From positions 186,001-250,000 of the forward strand of contig JAPKHK010000004.1 of assembly GCA_026646885.1 (NCBI GenBank): a DNA stretch of 64,000 nt, given 5' to 3'. The translations under genes were made by a program, and so were the position numbers. This document shows positions 18,173-27,427 of the stretch, piece by piece. The notes below the pieces were generated by a model. It was not told the DNA's origin. It did no database searches and saw only the letters and a program-made list of their open reading frames with translations. Position 1 is the stretch's first letter, and each line of letters begins with the position of its first letter. The DNA is from Casimicrobiaceae bacterium (GTDB taxonomy: Bacteria > Pseudomonadota > Gammaproteobacteria > Burkholderiales > Casimicrobiaceae).

Positions 18173-19189
18173 CTAGTGCCTCGCCACGGCCAATGGCTCT
18201 TCCTGCATCGCGGCCACCTGCTCACGCAGCTGCAAAATGTGGTCTTGCCAATAGCGCGTGGTGTTGAACCAGGGAAACGCCGCGGGAAACGCCGGATCGT
18301 GCCAGCGCCGCGCCAGCCAACCGGCGTAATGGATCAGGCGCAGCGTGCGCAGCGCTTCGATGAGCGTCAGCTCGCGCTCGTCGAAAGCGCGCAGCAATTC
18401 ATAGCCGCGCAACAGCTCTCCCAGTTGTTGACCCATGTCCTCGCGGCTGCCGGAGAGCAACATCCAAAGGTCTTGCATGGCGGGGCCGCTGCGCGCGTCA
18501 TCAAAATCGACGAAAAAGGGTTCCCCGCCGCCACGCGTGTCGGTCCACAAGACATTGCCCAAGTGGCAATCGCCATGCAAGCGCAGCGAGACGACCGTAC
18601 CCGCGCGGTCAAAAGAGGCCCGAACGCCCTCGAGCGCCAAGGCCACGATGCTCCGATAGGCCGGCTCCAGCTCGGGCGGTAGAAAGCCCAGCGCCAACAG
18701 CGCGTCGCGAGGTTCTTCACCGAAGGAGGCGATGTCGAGCGCGGGACGGGCGTGGAATCCGCGGCGTGCGCCGACGAGGTGCATTCGGGCAAGGTAACGC
18801 CCAAGCTGCTCGAGAGTGCCGAGCCGATCAAGCTCGGGCGCACGACCCGGCTGCTTGGGGAAGACGGCAAAGCGAAAACCCTCCCATTCGTGCAGTGGGC
18901 AGCCATCGCGCGTGGTCAGCGCCGGCACCACGGGAACCTCTTCGGCCGCCAGTTCGGCGACAAAGGCGTGTTCTTCTTCGATCGCCGCGTCGGACCAGCG
19001 ACCCGGGCGATAGAACTTGGCCACTATCGGCGGCGCGTCCTCGATGCCGATCTGGAACACCCGGTTCTCGTAGCTGTTCAGTGGCAAGAGCCGGCCGTCG
19101 GTGCGAAAACCCAGCGCGTCAACGGCGTTGAGAATGGTTTCCGGCAGGAGACCGGAAAACGGCTCTTCATCGCCAACGTTCGCGGTCAT
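18173..19189 (-). CDS. srkA: Stress response kinase SrkA (YihE/RdoA)
   Basis: Cytoplasmic Ser/Thr kinase of the aminoglycoside-phosphotransferase fold. It counters stress-induced death signals in E. coli and is Cpx-linked there. Seen: N-terminal NSYENRVFQIG (nucleotide loop), VAKFYRPGRW with the Lys, catalytic LHGDCHLGNVLW (His205-Gly-Asp207), and the metal site FVDFDDARSG. Length 338 is normal for the family (about 328). It follows the lipoprotein gene on the same strand in the other order, with 25 bases between them. Confidence 0.93.
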   Translation of the reverse strand: MTANVGDEEPFSGLLPETILNAVDALGFRTDGRLLPLNSYENRVFQIGIEDAPPIVAKFYRPGRWSDAAIEEEHAFVAELAAEEVPVVPALTTRDGCPLHEWEGFRFAVFPKQPGRAPELDRLGTLEQLGRYLARMHLVGARRGFHARPALDIASFGEEPRDALLALGFLPPELEPAYRSIVALALEGVRASFDRAGTVVSLRLHGDCHLGNVLWTDTRGGGEPFFVDFDDARSGPAMQDLWMLLSGSREDMGQQLGELLRGYELLRAFDERELTLIEALRTLRLIHYAGWLARRWHDPAFPAAFPWFNTTRYWQDHILQLREQVAAMQEEPLAVARH

Positions 19190-19214
19190 GGTCGCGCGCT
19201 GGACGCGCCAGCTC

Positions 19215-19889
19215 CTACCGCGGCTTGGGGAGATTTGCCAAGGCCTTGGTCGCCTCGTCCCGGTAGCTATCCAAGGCCTTGCCGATGGTCTCCATCCAAC
19301 TGCTATCAGTGACGATTTGCATGCCTTCCTCCGTCTTTACCGCCACCGGAACCGGCGTGTTCGACCCGTTGACGCGCAAATCAGTGGCGATTTGAGTATG
19401 CAATTTGATGGCCCAAAACCCCGGTTGCAGCCATGCCCAGAACTTCTTGATGCCCACTTCGATCCTCAAAGGCGCATCGGGCGCGTCCTTTTCCGATTTC
19501 ACCTGGTAGCCCGCCTGCTGGAGCGCCGTTGCAAGGTTTTCGCGAACGATGCCATCGACGGTTTGCCCGGGTTGCAGTAGCACATCACCCAAGGCCTTGC
19601 CATAGGTGTTGCGTTTGCGGCCGATTGCCCGCGCTTTGACTTCGGCGCTGGCCTGTGCAGCGCCTTCAAATCCAAGCGAAGGAGTGCTGGGGTCTTGCGG
19701 GGCCTGTTCAAACACCCGCTCATCGCTCACGCTGCGGATCACCGCCACCGGACCATTGGCATTGACGAGCGCGGTCGCGCCCGCTGCAGGTGAGCTGATC
19801 TTGATTTCACTGCGGCTCGTGGCGCAGCCTGTGACAACCACACACAAGCCCAGCATAAGAGCCAGCTTCATAGAGCCTATCGAACACAT
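19215..19889 (-). CDS. Outer-membrane lipoprotein, YajG-like
   Basis: A 224-residue lipoprotein. Hydrophobic leader KLALMLGLCVVV ends in the lipobox VTGC, with the mature Cys about residue 21. The mature region has VAVIRSVSDERVFE and a repeated Ala-rich helix (RENLATALQQAGYQV) as in YajG-type lipoproteins that sit in the outer membrane. This assignment is by general resemblance only. ATG 19889 is supported by GGGAGG 6 bases upstream. An ATG at 19871 would also keep the signal peptide. It is upstream of srkA on the same strand. Confidence 0.7.
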   Translation of the reverse strand: MCSIGSMKLALMLGLCVVVTGCATSRSEIKISSPAAGATALVNANGPVAVIRSVSDERVFEQAPQDPSTPSLGFEGAAQASAEVKARAIGRKRNTYGKALGDVLLQPGQTVDGIVRENLATALQQAGYQVKSEKDAPDAPLRIEVGIKKFWAWLQPGFWAIKLHTQIATDLRVNGSNTPVPVAVKTEEGMQIVTDSSWMETIGKALDSYRDEATKALANLPKPR

Positions 19890-20125
19890 TTGATCCTCCC
19901 GAAAGATATTGATTGAGTGTGCCTGCTCGCGCAGGCGCCCACCCAGCCCGGCGAGTGAACCTCGAAGGGGGTAGCGCAAACATTCTACTGAGTCGTCGTC
20001 GATCGTGCCACTTGGCATCGCCGCTATTCGTGTCACCACCGGCCGCGCACTTGGAGCCCAATTCGCGCATACGCTCAGGGTCGCGGGGCGGGTGGGATGC
20101 CCGCACCCAAGTAGAGCCGTAGGCG

Positions 20126-21376
20126 TTATTGCAACCAATGTCTGATCTGCGCGTAGACCTCCTTTCGGTCGAGCAGACCGAGGTGCCCGGTCTCCCGCAC
20201 GATCATCTGGTGGTCCGCGGCAAACAGCAGATGGCGGTCGCGCTGGGCATGACATCCCAAAGCACTGGCCAGCGGCACCAGGCCATCACCGAGCAAGCGG
20301 TCGCGCAGGCTGCCCGCTGCTTTGCCGGTGGTGGCGGCGATGGCATAGCAGTCCACGCCGGTGGGCAGCGGTACCGGGTGCGGGGCCTCTCCGCCCGCCG
20401 CGAAACGATCGCGCCCCTGCCAATCTTCGTCGAGCAGCCAGCCATGACGCAAGTCGGTGATACCGGCGCTGCGCATTTTCCCCAGACGTGCCAGCGGTGC
20501 CGAATAGGGACTTTTCCCCAACACTAGATCGACCCAGTTGCCACCGCGCTCCAAGGGTGCTCCAAAATGCGGCGTGCCCAAGAAGATGAGCTTGCGTAAG
20601 CGCGTGGTCCACTGCTGGCCGGCGGCTCGGCCGTAAAAGCAGGCGCTGCGCGCCAGCAAACCACCCATGCTGTGTCCGATGATCGCCAAAGTTTCTACCG
20701 GCACCGGCCAGTGCGTCAGCAGAAGCTCCAGCAGCGCGGCGAATTCGCGCCCATTGGTCGACACATGGCGACCGCTGTTGTAGTGCAGATAAACCGGCGT
20801 AAAACCCATATCGCGCGCCAGTTCCGCGCCGTAGTCGTGGCCGCGCCTTCGCCACTGCAAATCGTTCATGCACAGTCCATGCACCAGCACCAGCACTTTG
20901 CCGGTGGCGGCTGGTAGCGCGGTGGCAAGCGCGGTCGGGTGCAAGCTCAAGGCGTTCCCATCGCGGCGCAAACGCATCGGCAGCGCCAGCGGGTTCGCCC
21001 GGGCTTCGAGGTGATCACCCAACACGCCATTGAGCGCCGCCAACACCGCTTCGCGCTCCGGGGTGGAGGCCGGCTCGCCAAAGAGTGGCACCAGTCGCGC
21101 CAACACGGCATCGAAAGCGCCGCCCACCAAGCCGGTGACTCCGCGCACGCTGCGATAAACCAAACCGGTGATGCCCCGCGTGCGCCCTTCGGTAGGCGCC
21201 GCCAAGGGCGCGGGGGCTTTGCGGATGGTGTGATGCATGGCCTCCACGAGGTCGGTCAGGCCATTCACCGCGTCGAAGCTCAGGCGGCTCAATCCGTGCA
21301 GGTCGGCGGCACGCAAATGACTGCGTCGCCGTTGCGGCGGCGGTTCCATGATCCTATCGCTGGAGTCAGTGGCCAT
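20126..21376 (-). CDS. Alpha/beta-hydrolase esterase, PGAP1-like
   Basis: A 416-residue serine hydrolase. The oxyanion strand VLVLVHGLCMNDLQW is followed by the nucleophile elbow GHSMGGLLAR (Ser in GHSMG), and a late GDGLVPLASALG with a candidate Asp. His near DHQMIVRETGHLGLL could complete the triad. About 140 N-terminal residues precede the hydrolase core and form no known domain. No signal peptide is seen, so it is probably cytoplasmic or membrane-associated. GAGGTG lies 8 bases before ATG 21376. Substrate unknown. Confidence 0.82.
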   Translation of the reverse strand: MATDSSDRIMEPPPQRRRSHLRAADLHGLSRLSFDAVNGLTDLVEAMHHTIRKAPAPLAAPTEGRTRGITGLVYRSVRGVTGLVGGAFDAVLARLVPLFGEPASTPEREAVLAALNGVLGDHLEARANPLALPMRLRRDGNALSLHPTALATALPAATGKVLVLVHGLCMNDLQWRRRGHDYGAELARDMGFTPVYLHYNSGRHVSTNGREFAALLELLLTHWPVPVETLAIIGHSMGGLLARSACFYGRAAGQQWTTRLRKLIFLGTPHFGAPLERGGNWVDLVLGKSPYSAPLARLGKMRSAGITDLRHGWLLDEDWQGRDRFAAGGEAPHPVPLPTGVDCYAIAATTGKAAGSLRDRLLGDGLVPLASALGCHAQRDRHLLFAADHQMIVRETGHLGLLDRKEVYAQIRHWLQ

Positions 21377-21619
21377 CGGCGTTCACCTCGATCGGACGGC
21401 GTTCGCCGCGCCGGGACTCGTAGAGCGCTCGCCCAGCACGCGGCGGCGCGGATTCGGGTTCTCGCCGCGACACCGAGCGTGGCCATCGTCGATTGGCTGC
21501 CCGACCTTGACGAGCAGCCCCTCGAAAGATTCCGGGGGAGCGAACGCAGCAATAGGAGGAACTTGCGCCATGATGTTCCGGATTCTAGTCGGGCCGGGTG
21601 CGCCCTACCTTGCCGGTGA

Positions 21620-22477
21620 TCAACGCTCTTTGCCGCGCGGCGCCTTGCTCGCTGGCACCGCCAGGCCTTTGAGCCAGGGATCGAGCAACCAGTCGCGCAA
21701 ATAGGTTTGGGTTTCTTGGCCCCAGGGATCGCGCCCCAATTGCCCTTCCAGCGCCAAAACCGCCACGCCGTGGACCATGGCCCAAAAACCCACCGCCACC
21801 GCTGGCGCGGCTTCGCTGGGCCAGTAGTGGGGCTTTCCCGGCAGTTGGGCAAGGCGCGCAAAGGCGCCTACCAGCGCGGCAAAGGTTTCTTGTCCGGCCG
21901 ACGCGGCCGCGGCGAATGCGGCTTCGGTGGCGCTGCCGCCGCCGGGCGCCGCGGCGCAGTCCTCGCCGGCGAGCATCTGCTGCAAGCTGCGCGGGTCTCG
22001 CGGGAGGGCGGCTTGCTCAACTCCCACGGTGTTGAACATGAGATGCAAATGGCCGGGAAAATCGCGCGCGAACAAGAGATAACCGATGCCGCCTTGCCTT
22101 ACCGCGGTGCCCGGGTCCGTTGCGCTGCCGAGGTTGGTGGCGATCATTTGGCGCAAGCGCTCAAAGCCCTCGGTCGCCAGATCGGCGAGCAACTGCTCCC
22201 GCGTTTCGAAGTGCCGGTAAAAAGCGGCCTGGCTCACCCCGGCCGCGCGGCATATTTCCACCAGCTTGAAGGCACCGGGGCCGCGTTCCCGAACCAAAGC
22301 CAGCGCCGCATCCATGAGCGCGCGCCGCAAATCGCCATGATGGTAGCTGCCCGGTCGCTTGCGTTGCACCGGCGCCGGCTCGGTGCGCTGGGGCGGGATG
22401 GGGGTGGGCGCCGGTGCCCGCTTCGTGAGCAACGGTTTTTCTTTAGCGAGGGCTGGGGGAGATTTCTTAGGCGACAT
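21620..22477 (-). CDS. TetR/AcrR-family transcriptional regulator
   Basis: 285 residues. A Pro/Lys-rich unstructured leader (residues 1-43) precedes the TetR DNA-binding domain: HHGDLRRALMDAALALV, helix-turn-helix VEICRAAGVSQAAFYRHF. The C-terminal ligand domain is atypical, with an Ala/Gly-rich loop (AAAPGGGSATEAAFAAAAS). It is divergent from an epimerase-like gene. The shared 113-base spacer has a palindrome over both promoters, so it most likely represses itself and that gene. There is no strong ribosome binding site before ATG 22477. Confidence 0.88.
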   Translation of the reverse strand: MSPKKSPPALAKEKPLLTKRAPAPTPIPPQRTEPAPVQRKRPGSYHHGDLRRALMDAALALVRERGPGAFKLVEICRAAGVSQAAFYRHFETREQLLADLATEGFERLRQMIATNLGSATDPGTAVRQGGIGYLLFARDFPGHLHLMFNTVGVEQAALPRDPRSLQQMLAGEDCAAAPGGGSATEAAFAAAASAGQETFAALVGAFARLAQLPGKPHYWPSEAAPAVAVGFWAMVHGVAVLALEGQLGRDPWGQETQTYLRDWLLDPWLKGLAVPASKAPRGKER

Positions 22478-22478
22478 G

Positions 22479-22507
22479 TTGACAAGCTTAACATTGCTGG
22501 TTAAAGT
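22479..22507 (+). promoter_or_regulatory. Promoter of the epimerase-like gene
   Basis: A perfect -35 TTGACA (22479-22484) and a -10 TAAAGT (22502-22507) are separated by 17 bases. The predicted start of transcription is near 22514, about 77 bases before the ATG at 22591. On the opposite strand a TATAAT (22532-22527) with TTGAGG 15 bases before it is a candidate tetR promoter. Confidence 0.6.
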
Positions 22508-22523
22508 GAATGTTATTTACTTT
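22503..22523. promoter_or_regulatory. Probable TetR operator palindrome
   Basis: AAAGTGAAT-gtt-ATTTACTTT, 9-base half-sites around a 3-base centre with a single mismatch. It overlaps the + strand -10 and the region of the - strand start site. An 8-base direct repeat ACTTTTAC (22519-22526 and 22534-22541, 15-base period) continues to the right and may be a second, weaker site. Confidence 0.6.
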
Positions 22524-22590
22524 TACATTATATACTTTTACTTTAGCCCTCAAGCTGATCACTACCCTCAACTCACCGCTGGAGCCGCCT

Positions 22591-23538
22591 ATGCATCCAC
22601 CCATCCATCTCATTCTCGGCACGGGCCCGATCGGCTGTTGGATCGCCCGCGCATTGATCGATCGGGGTCACCTGGTGCGTGCCCTGAATCGGCGCGGACA
22701 GCGCCCCGCCCTGATGCCGTCCACAGTCGAGATCGTGGCCGCCGATCTTGCCGAGCCCGATGCGGCGCGCGGTGCCGCCCGCGGCGCGAGCGTCGTCTAC
22801 CAAGCGCTCAACCCGCCCTACCCTCTCTGGGCGCAACTATTCCCGACGCTGCAAGCCAACGCACTGGCGGCCGCCAAGGAAGCCGGCGCGCGCTACGTCT
22901 CGATCGAAAACCTCTATATGTACGACCCGGCGCTGCCCATGAATGAAGCGGCCGCCTTTCGGCCGCGCTCGGAAAAAGGCCACTTGCGGGCCCGACTCGC
23001 CGAAGAAGTAATGGCGGCGCATCAGCGCGGCGACTTGGCAGCCACCGCGCTGCGTTCGAGCGACTATTACGGCCCCGGGGTGACGCTTTCGGCTTTCGGG
23101 GACCGCGTCTTCACGCCTCTGCTGCGCGGCGAGCGAGCGCAGCTCATGGGTTCGGCGACCACGCCGCACAGTTTTGCCTATATCGAAGATGTGGGCCTTG
23201 CCGCCGCCCTGCTGGGTACCCGTGATGAAGCCTTGGGCAAAGCTTGGTTTGCCCCGCATGCCGGGGCGCGCACCCAGGCCGACATGCTGACCATCGCGGC
23301 GAAAACGCTCGGCACCGCAGCACGACACACCGTCGTGAGCCCCCGGTTGTTGCGCTTCGTGGGGCTCTTCAATCCAGGCGCCCGCGCCGCGGTGGAAATG
23401 ATGTACCAATTCACCGAACAATTCGTGGTCGATGACACGCGCTTCGAGACAACTTTCGGACTCCCGCCGACGCCTCTGGTGACCGGCCTGGCACGGTGCG
23501 TCGCTTGGTATCGCCAACGCGCCGACGCGCAGCGCTGA
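22591..23538 (+). CDS. NAD-dependent epimerase/reductase
   Basis: Extended short-chain dehydrogenase of 315 residues. The dinucleotide-binding motif is LILGTGPIGCWIA at residues 7-19 and the acidic/basic cofactor tail is ALNRRGQ. A downstream YVSIENLYMYDP replaces the usual Tyr-x3-Lys (the Lys is not evident), so it may bind a substrate without classic catalysis, as NmrA or atypical SDR proteins do. ATG 22591 has GGAG 6 bases upstream. The promoter and TetR operator are just upstream. Substrate unknown. Confidence 0.8.
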   Translation: MHPPIHLILGTGPIGCWIARALIDRGHLVRALNRRGQRPALMPSTVEIVAADLAEPDAARGAARGASVVYQALNPPYPLWAQLFPTLQANALAAAKEAGARYVSIENLYMYDPALPMNEAAAFRPRSEKGHLRARLAEEVMAAHQRGDLAATALRSSDYYGPGVTLSAFGDRVFTPLLRGERAQLMGSATTPHSFAYIEDVGLAAALLGTRDEALGKAWFAPHAGARTQADMLTIAAKTLGTAARHTVVSPRLLRFVGLFNPGARAAVEMMYQFTEQFVVDDTRFETTFGLPPTPLVTGLARCVAWYRQRADAQR

Positions 23539-23638
23539 GGCCGACTCTGTTGCTGCCCACCATGCCGCGGCTTTCCGCAATGCGCGCTTCCAACACCGTC
23601 CGGCTTCCCGGACCGCCCAATGACTCCTGGAGATCGTC

Positions 23639-24268
23639 ATGAAAATCGTTGTTTTCGGCAGCACCGGCAATACCGGCCTCGAACTATTGACTCAGGCTCT
23701 GCAACGCGGGCACCAGGTGCGCGCCTTCGCTCGCCGTCCCGAACAACTTGGATTCGCCAACCCTCGGCTTGAGGCGCGGCGTGGCGACGCCCTCGACCTC
23801 GACGCGGTGCGCGAAGCGGTCTCGGGCATGGACGCCGCGGTTTCGGCGCTCGGGGTGCGACTTGGGCAAGCGCCCGGCACGGTGCGCTCACGAGGCACCC
23901 GAAACATCGTCGCGGCGCTCGAGTCCGCCGGGGTGCCCCGATTCATCAGCGTTTCCACCATCGGCGCCGGTGACAGCCAGCAACGTCTATCGTTCGTGGC
24001 GCGCGCCCTGCTGCCAAGAATCATCGGTGCGGCAAGGCTGCGTGAGGCCAACGAACAAGAGTCGATCATTCGGCATTCCCAACTCGCCTGGACCATCCTG
24101 CGGCCGCCCCGACTATTGGACCGACCGGGCACCGCTCACTACCGCCTGGGCATCGATTTGCGCAGCGACCTGCGTTCTCAGTTGACCCGCGCCGACTTGG
24201 CCCGGGCCCTGCTCGATCAACTCGAAAGCCAAGCCTTCTTGCGACTATGCCCTTCGGTGCTCAACTAG
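23639..24268 (+). CDS. NAD(P)-binding atypical SDR
   Basis: 209-residue Rossmann protein of the NmrA/SDR_a5 type. FGSTGNTGLELL is the glycine-rich motif (GxxGxxG), FARRP the NADP-type basic tail, and SVSTIGAGD the substrate edge. WTILRPPRLLD matches the flavin reductase/BlvrB-like C-terminal motif. GGAG 8 bases before ATG. It follows the epimerase gene by 100 bases on the same strand and is probably in the same TetR-controlled unit. Both are putative reductases of unknown substrate. Confidence 0.8.
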   Translation: MKIVVFGSTGNTGLELLTQALQRGHQVRAFARRPEQLGFANPRLEARRGDALDLDAVREAVSGMDAAVSALGVRLGQAPGTVRSRGTRNIVAALESAGVPRFISVSTIGAGDSQQRLSFVARALLPRIIGAARLREANEQESIIRHSQLAWTILRPPRLLDRPGTAHYRLGIDLRSDLRSQLTRADLARALLDQLESQAFLRLCPSVLN

Positions 24269-24326
24269 CACACCCTGACCCCGGTCGCCGCAAGCAGAAA
24301 GTGTGCTTCACTCTCGCCCTGGCCGC

Positions 24327-26048
24327 CTACGCCGCTTCTGGCAGAGGCGCAACGGTGTTGCGCCCAGCCGCTTTGGCGCGATAGAGCTGGGCATCAGCAG
24401 CGGCTAGCAGCGGCTCGAATTCGCTCCCCACCTCACCGCCCGCCACGCCAATGGAGACCGTCACTTTGAGGCCGGCGCCGAGGCGCTGCCAATCATGTGC
24501 CGCCACATGGCGAACGATGCGTCGACAGACCGCCAGCGCGTCTTCGGCACGGGTGTGGGGAAAGAACATCAGGAACTCGTCTCCGCCCTGGCGCAGCGCG
24601 ATATCTTCGTGGCGACAATTAGCGCGGAGTATGTCCGCTACTTCGCTCAACACTGCGTCTCCGGCGAGATGCGACCATTGGTCGTTGATGACCTTGAAAT
24701 CATCGATGTCGATCACCGCCAGCGCCAGTCTGCTGTCCACCTCCGGCTTGCTGCGCCGCCATTCTGTCACCCAGTGCTCGGCGAAACGCCGATTGGGCAA
24801 CCCGGTCAGGGCATCGTGCCGGGCAGCCAGGTCGAGGGCCAGGTTTTCTTCGGCGAGGCGCGCATTGTTTGCCGCCAGTTCGCGCGCACGGCGCTCCGCT
24901 TCATCCCGAGCCTCGCGCGCGGCGGCATATTCCTCGCGCCAAGCCCGCAGTGCCATGCTCAATTGCTCTTCGCTAGCCACCATTTGCAGACGCAACTTCT
25001 CCAACGCTTGGAGCTCCGCATAAGCCCGCTCGAAGCGTTGCGCCCGTTCGAATAGCTGCGCGCGCTCGCGATGCGCCTCGAGGATCGACATCTTGAATTC
25101 GGTGTGCCGGTAGAATGCCAGCACTTCATCGAACATTCGCTCGGACGCCTCGAATTCACCAGTTTGCGCGAGAATAGCAGCCAAGTGAAAGCGCACGTCG
25201 GCGACGACTCTCTCCCACTGGTGTTCCAGAGCATAAGCCAAGGCGCAGGACAACTTCTCTTTCGCTTCGGCAAAGCGCTCCAGACCGCGCAGTACGATGC
25301 CCATGTGCTGATAGACCAGCTGCTCGTAACCAGCCGCTTGAGCAAACCGGCAATCGGCAAGCAGCGCTTGGTAGTCAGTGAGTATGCCTTCCAGCGCGGG
25401 CGTGACTGATGATGCGTCGCCGCGCCTGCGCGAGAAATCAACAGCCACCGCGCGCGAGGCAAGCAAGTTGATGCGTGCGCGCAAGGCGAGCCGAGCGTCG
25501 CCGATTTCGTTCGCCAGACTGAGCGCCTGACGGAAGTTCTCGACAGCCTCCTCGGGCCGCTCGCAATTCATCAGCGTAATACCCAAGTTCGCCAGGGCAT
25601 CGAATTGCGCTCGTAGCGAGCTTTGCCGCGATAGGGTCAGGGCCTGCTGGTGTGCGGCGATCGCCTCGGCGCGCGCGCCCAAGCGACCGTAGGCAAGACC
25701 TAACGCGGACTGAATTTCGCGCGCCTCTTCAGCATCGGCCAGGTCGGCATTGAGCACCTGAGCCTCGAAGAGGGTTCGCACCACGGCGCGATAATCGGCA
25801 AGCTCGCTTTTCGCCCGTGCTCTCGCCCGCAAGGCGCGTACCCGCCAACAGGTATCGCCCAGATCCGCGGCTATCCTCACCGCCGCGTCTGCAGCATCGA
25901 GACCGGCATTGGGGCGCCCGTCCGCGCACAAATACGGCACGAGTGTGACCAAGCGTTCGGCGTCGGCGAGTTCACGCGCTGCCGCGATCAAGCTCACTAG
26001 TTCCTGGTCATTGGGCAGGGGATCGAGGGTTCCCCGAGGTTCGCTCAT
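24327..26048 (-). CDS. TPR-domain diguanylate cyclase
   Basis: 573 residues. The first 390 or so are tetratricopeptide-like helical repeats (for example AIAAHQQALTLSRQ, AVENFRQALSLANEIGD, AKEKLSCALAYALE), then a coiled coil (about 360-410), then a GGDEF domain. The active-site motif is intact, RQGGDEFLMFF (GGDEF at 488-492), and the inhibitory I-site RHED (479-482) lies five residues before it. It should make c-di-GMP and be product-inhibited. No membrane segment or signal peptide. The TPRs probably sense a protein partner. ATG 26048 is chosen with GGAG about 11 bases upstream. Longer forms would add an unlikely Pro/Arg-rich leader. Confidence 0.9.
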   Translation of the reverse strand: MSEPRGTLDPLPNDQELVSLIAAARELADAERLVTLVPYLCADGRPNAGLDAADAAVRIAADLGDTCWRVRALRARARAKSELADYRAVVRTLFEAQVLNADLADAEEAREIQSALGLAYGRLGARAEAIAAHQQALTLSRQSSLRAQFDALANLGITLMNCERPEEAVENFRQALSLANEIGDARLALRARINLLASRAVAVDFSRRRGDASSVTPALEGILTDYQALLADCRFAQAAGYEQLVYQHMGIVLRGLERFAEAKEKLSCALAYALEHQWERVVADVRFHLAAILAQTGEFEASERMFDEVLAFYRHTEFKMSILEAHRERAQLFERAQRFERAYAELQALEKLRLQMVASEEQLSMALRAWREEYAAAREARDEAERRARELAANNARLAEENLALDLAARHDALTGLPNRRFAEHWVTEWRRSKPEVDSRLALAVIDIDDFKVINDQWSHLAGDAVLSEVADILRANCRHEDIALRQGGDEFLMFFPHTRAEDALAVCRRIVRHVAAHDWQRLGAGLKVTVSIGVAGGEVGSEFEPLLAAADAQLYRAKAAGRNTVAPLPEAA

Positions 26049-26443
26049 ACGCCGGCTTGCTCCTTCCTTCCGTTCCGGAGACTTCCTCCGCCACTCCCCC
26101 AGCCCACCCATTCCGCCGGGTGGCGGCCCGGTTCGTCGACGGGCCAAATGGGTTGCGGTCAAGTGCGCCCACCGTTCAATTCCCTGACTCTCGGCAGGAG
26201 GCGGGTCCGTGTCGTGCGCGTGCACGCCGCCAATGGCCGCCCATGCGTCGGGTTCGGATTGACCATTTCCGCGCTTCGCCTTGATCTACGGCACGACAGC
26301 CGATGACTTTACCGCGCAAATTGCTCGGAATTGGTCACGCCGCTTCGAGGCACGGACATTGGTCAGCCCCGCGGCCGGGTCGATCGGAGTGCGCCAAAGA
26401 GTCCTTTCGAGGATAATGCGCGAATTGCCTTGCGAGGTTGCCG
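26049..26443. other. Divergent intergenic region without a gene
   Basis: 395 bases between the divergent GGDEF and LEA14-like genes. It is GC-rich with no coding signature or structured RNA that I can support. It must carry both promoters. No convincing -10/-35 pair stands out. Confidence 0.5.
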
Positions 26444-26953
26444 ATGTTCTCCCTCCGCGCGCGCCGCTGGGCGCTCTCGTGCTCCTTGTTCGCCGGCCTG
26501 GCGCTTGCCGCTTGCGCAGGCGTGGGCACCTATGCGCAGCGGCCCAAGGTGACGCTGCTGAGCATGGCACTCGTAGGCGCCACACCGTTGGAACAGCGCT
26601 TCGCCATCAAGCTCCGGGTAACCAATCCTAACGACGCTGACCTCGACATCACTGGCCTGAGCCTCGACCTGGAGATCAATGGCGTCGCCATTGCCACCGT
26701 GGTGAGTAGCGAGTTTGTGAAAGTACCTCGCTTTGCCAGCGAGGTATTGGAGACTCAGGGTTCGTCAAATCTCCTGCTACTGCCCAAGATCCTGCGCGAA
26801 GCGGCCAAGACGGGGGGCGTACTGCGCTACCGCATCAAAGGCTCGGTGGTGCTTGGCACACCTGCCGGCCGTCATCTGGCCAGTACCGTCACACAGGTTA
26901 CTGAGCGTTTGCCGTTCGATCACAACGGCGAGTTTCAGATCGAAGCACGCTGA
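26444..26953 (+). CDS. LEA14/WHy-domain lipoprotein
   Basis: 169-residue lipoprotein. Leader FSLRARRWALSCSLFAG is followed by lipobox LAAC. The mature part is one Water-stress-and-Hypersensitive (LEA14) beta-sandwich: VTLLSMALVGATPLEQRF, then LRVTNPNDADLDITGLS, the standard 'NPN' motif of the family. ATG 26444 is 6 bases after GAGG. A TTG two codons upstream is less likely. Family members are thought to protect envelope components under desiccation or stress. Not part of an operon here. Confidence 0.85.
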   Translation: MFSLRARRWALSCSLFAGLALAACAGVGTYAQRPKVTLLSMALVGATPLEQRFAIKLRVTNPNDADLDITGLSLDLEINGVAIATVVSSEFVKVPRFASEVLETQGSSNLLLLPKILREAAKTGGVLRYRIKGSVVLGTPAGRHLASTVTQVTERLPFDHNGEFQIEAR

Positions 26954-27427
26954 GCAAATCCTCCGGTCGCACCACGACGGGAGGCGCTTCCCTGCTGAGC
27001 CATCCCTTCCTTGGCGAGTCGTCGCTCCTTGCCACAAAAAGCCCACCTGTGGCACCAAGGCGCAATCAGCGCCAGTCGTTACCCCCCGCCCTCGCCGACC
27101 AAGCCTGACCCGCCGCTTGGCGAAGACCATTCCGGAGTCGGCTTGGCCGGCATGTGGGGCGAGACGCGGAGCGGCGCCCGCAACCCAAGAGGTCCCGGTG
27201 CCGCAGCTTCCCCTCTCGGTTGCTCCCGCAGATTGCGCTTGAATTTAGCATTATGGTGTTGTACATTACTATCACACTACTTATCGATAGACCTCCCAAA
27301 CAATGCATACGCCACTCGGATGGATTGACTGGTACGAAGCTGCCGAAGCCGTCATCACCGCAGCCGCGCGGCGCACGTCTTGGCCGAGGTGGCGTGGTCG
27401 CAACGGGCCGCCCTCGGAGACCATGGC
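26954..27427. other. Intergenic region upstream of GntR-ABC operon
   Basis: 474 bases. The first 280 are GC-rich and hold no gene I can support. The AT-rich segment 27239-27300 holds the operon promoter and a palindrome listed separately. Short frames over 27011-27621 on the + strand are out of phase with the GntR gene and rejected. Confidence 0.5.
27239..27276 (+). promoter_or_regulatory. Promoter and likely GntR operator
   Basis: TTGAAT (27239-27244), a 17-base spacer, then TACATT (27262-27267). An imperfect palindrome TGTTGTA-cattac-TATCACA (27257-27276, 5 of 7 paired positions match) covers the -10. This is the expected layout for autorepression by the YtrA-type GntR regulator encoded 150 bases downstream. 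Confidence 0.45.
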
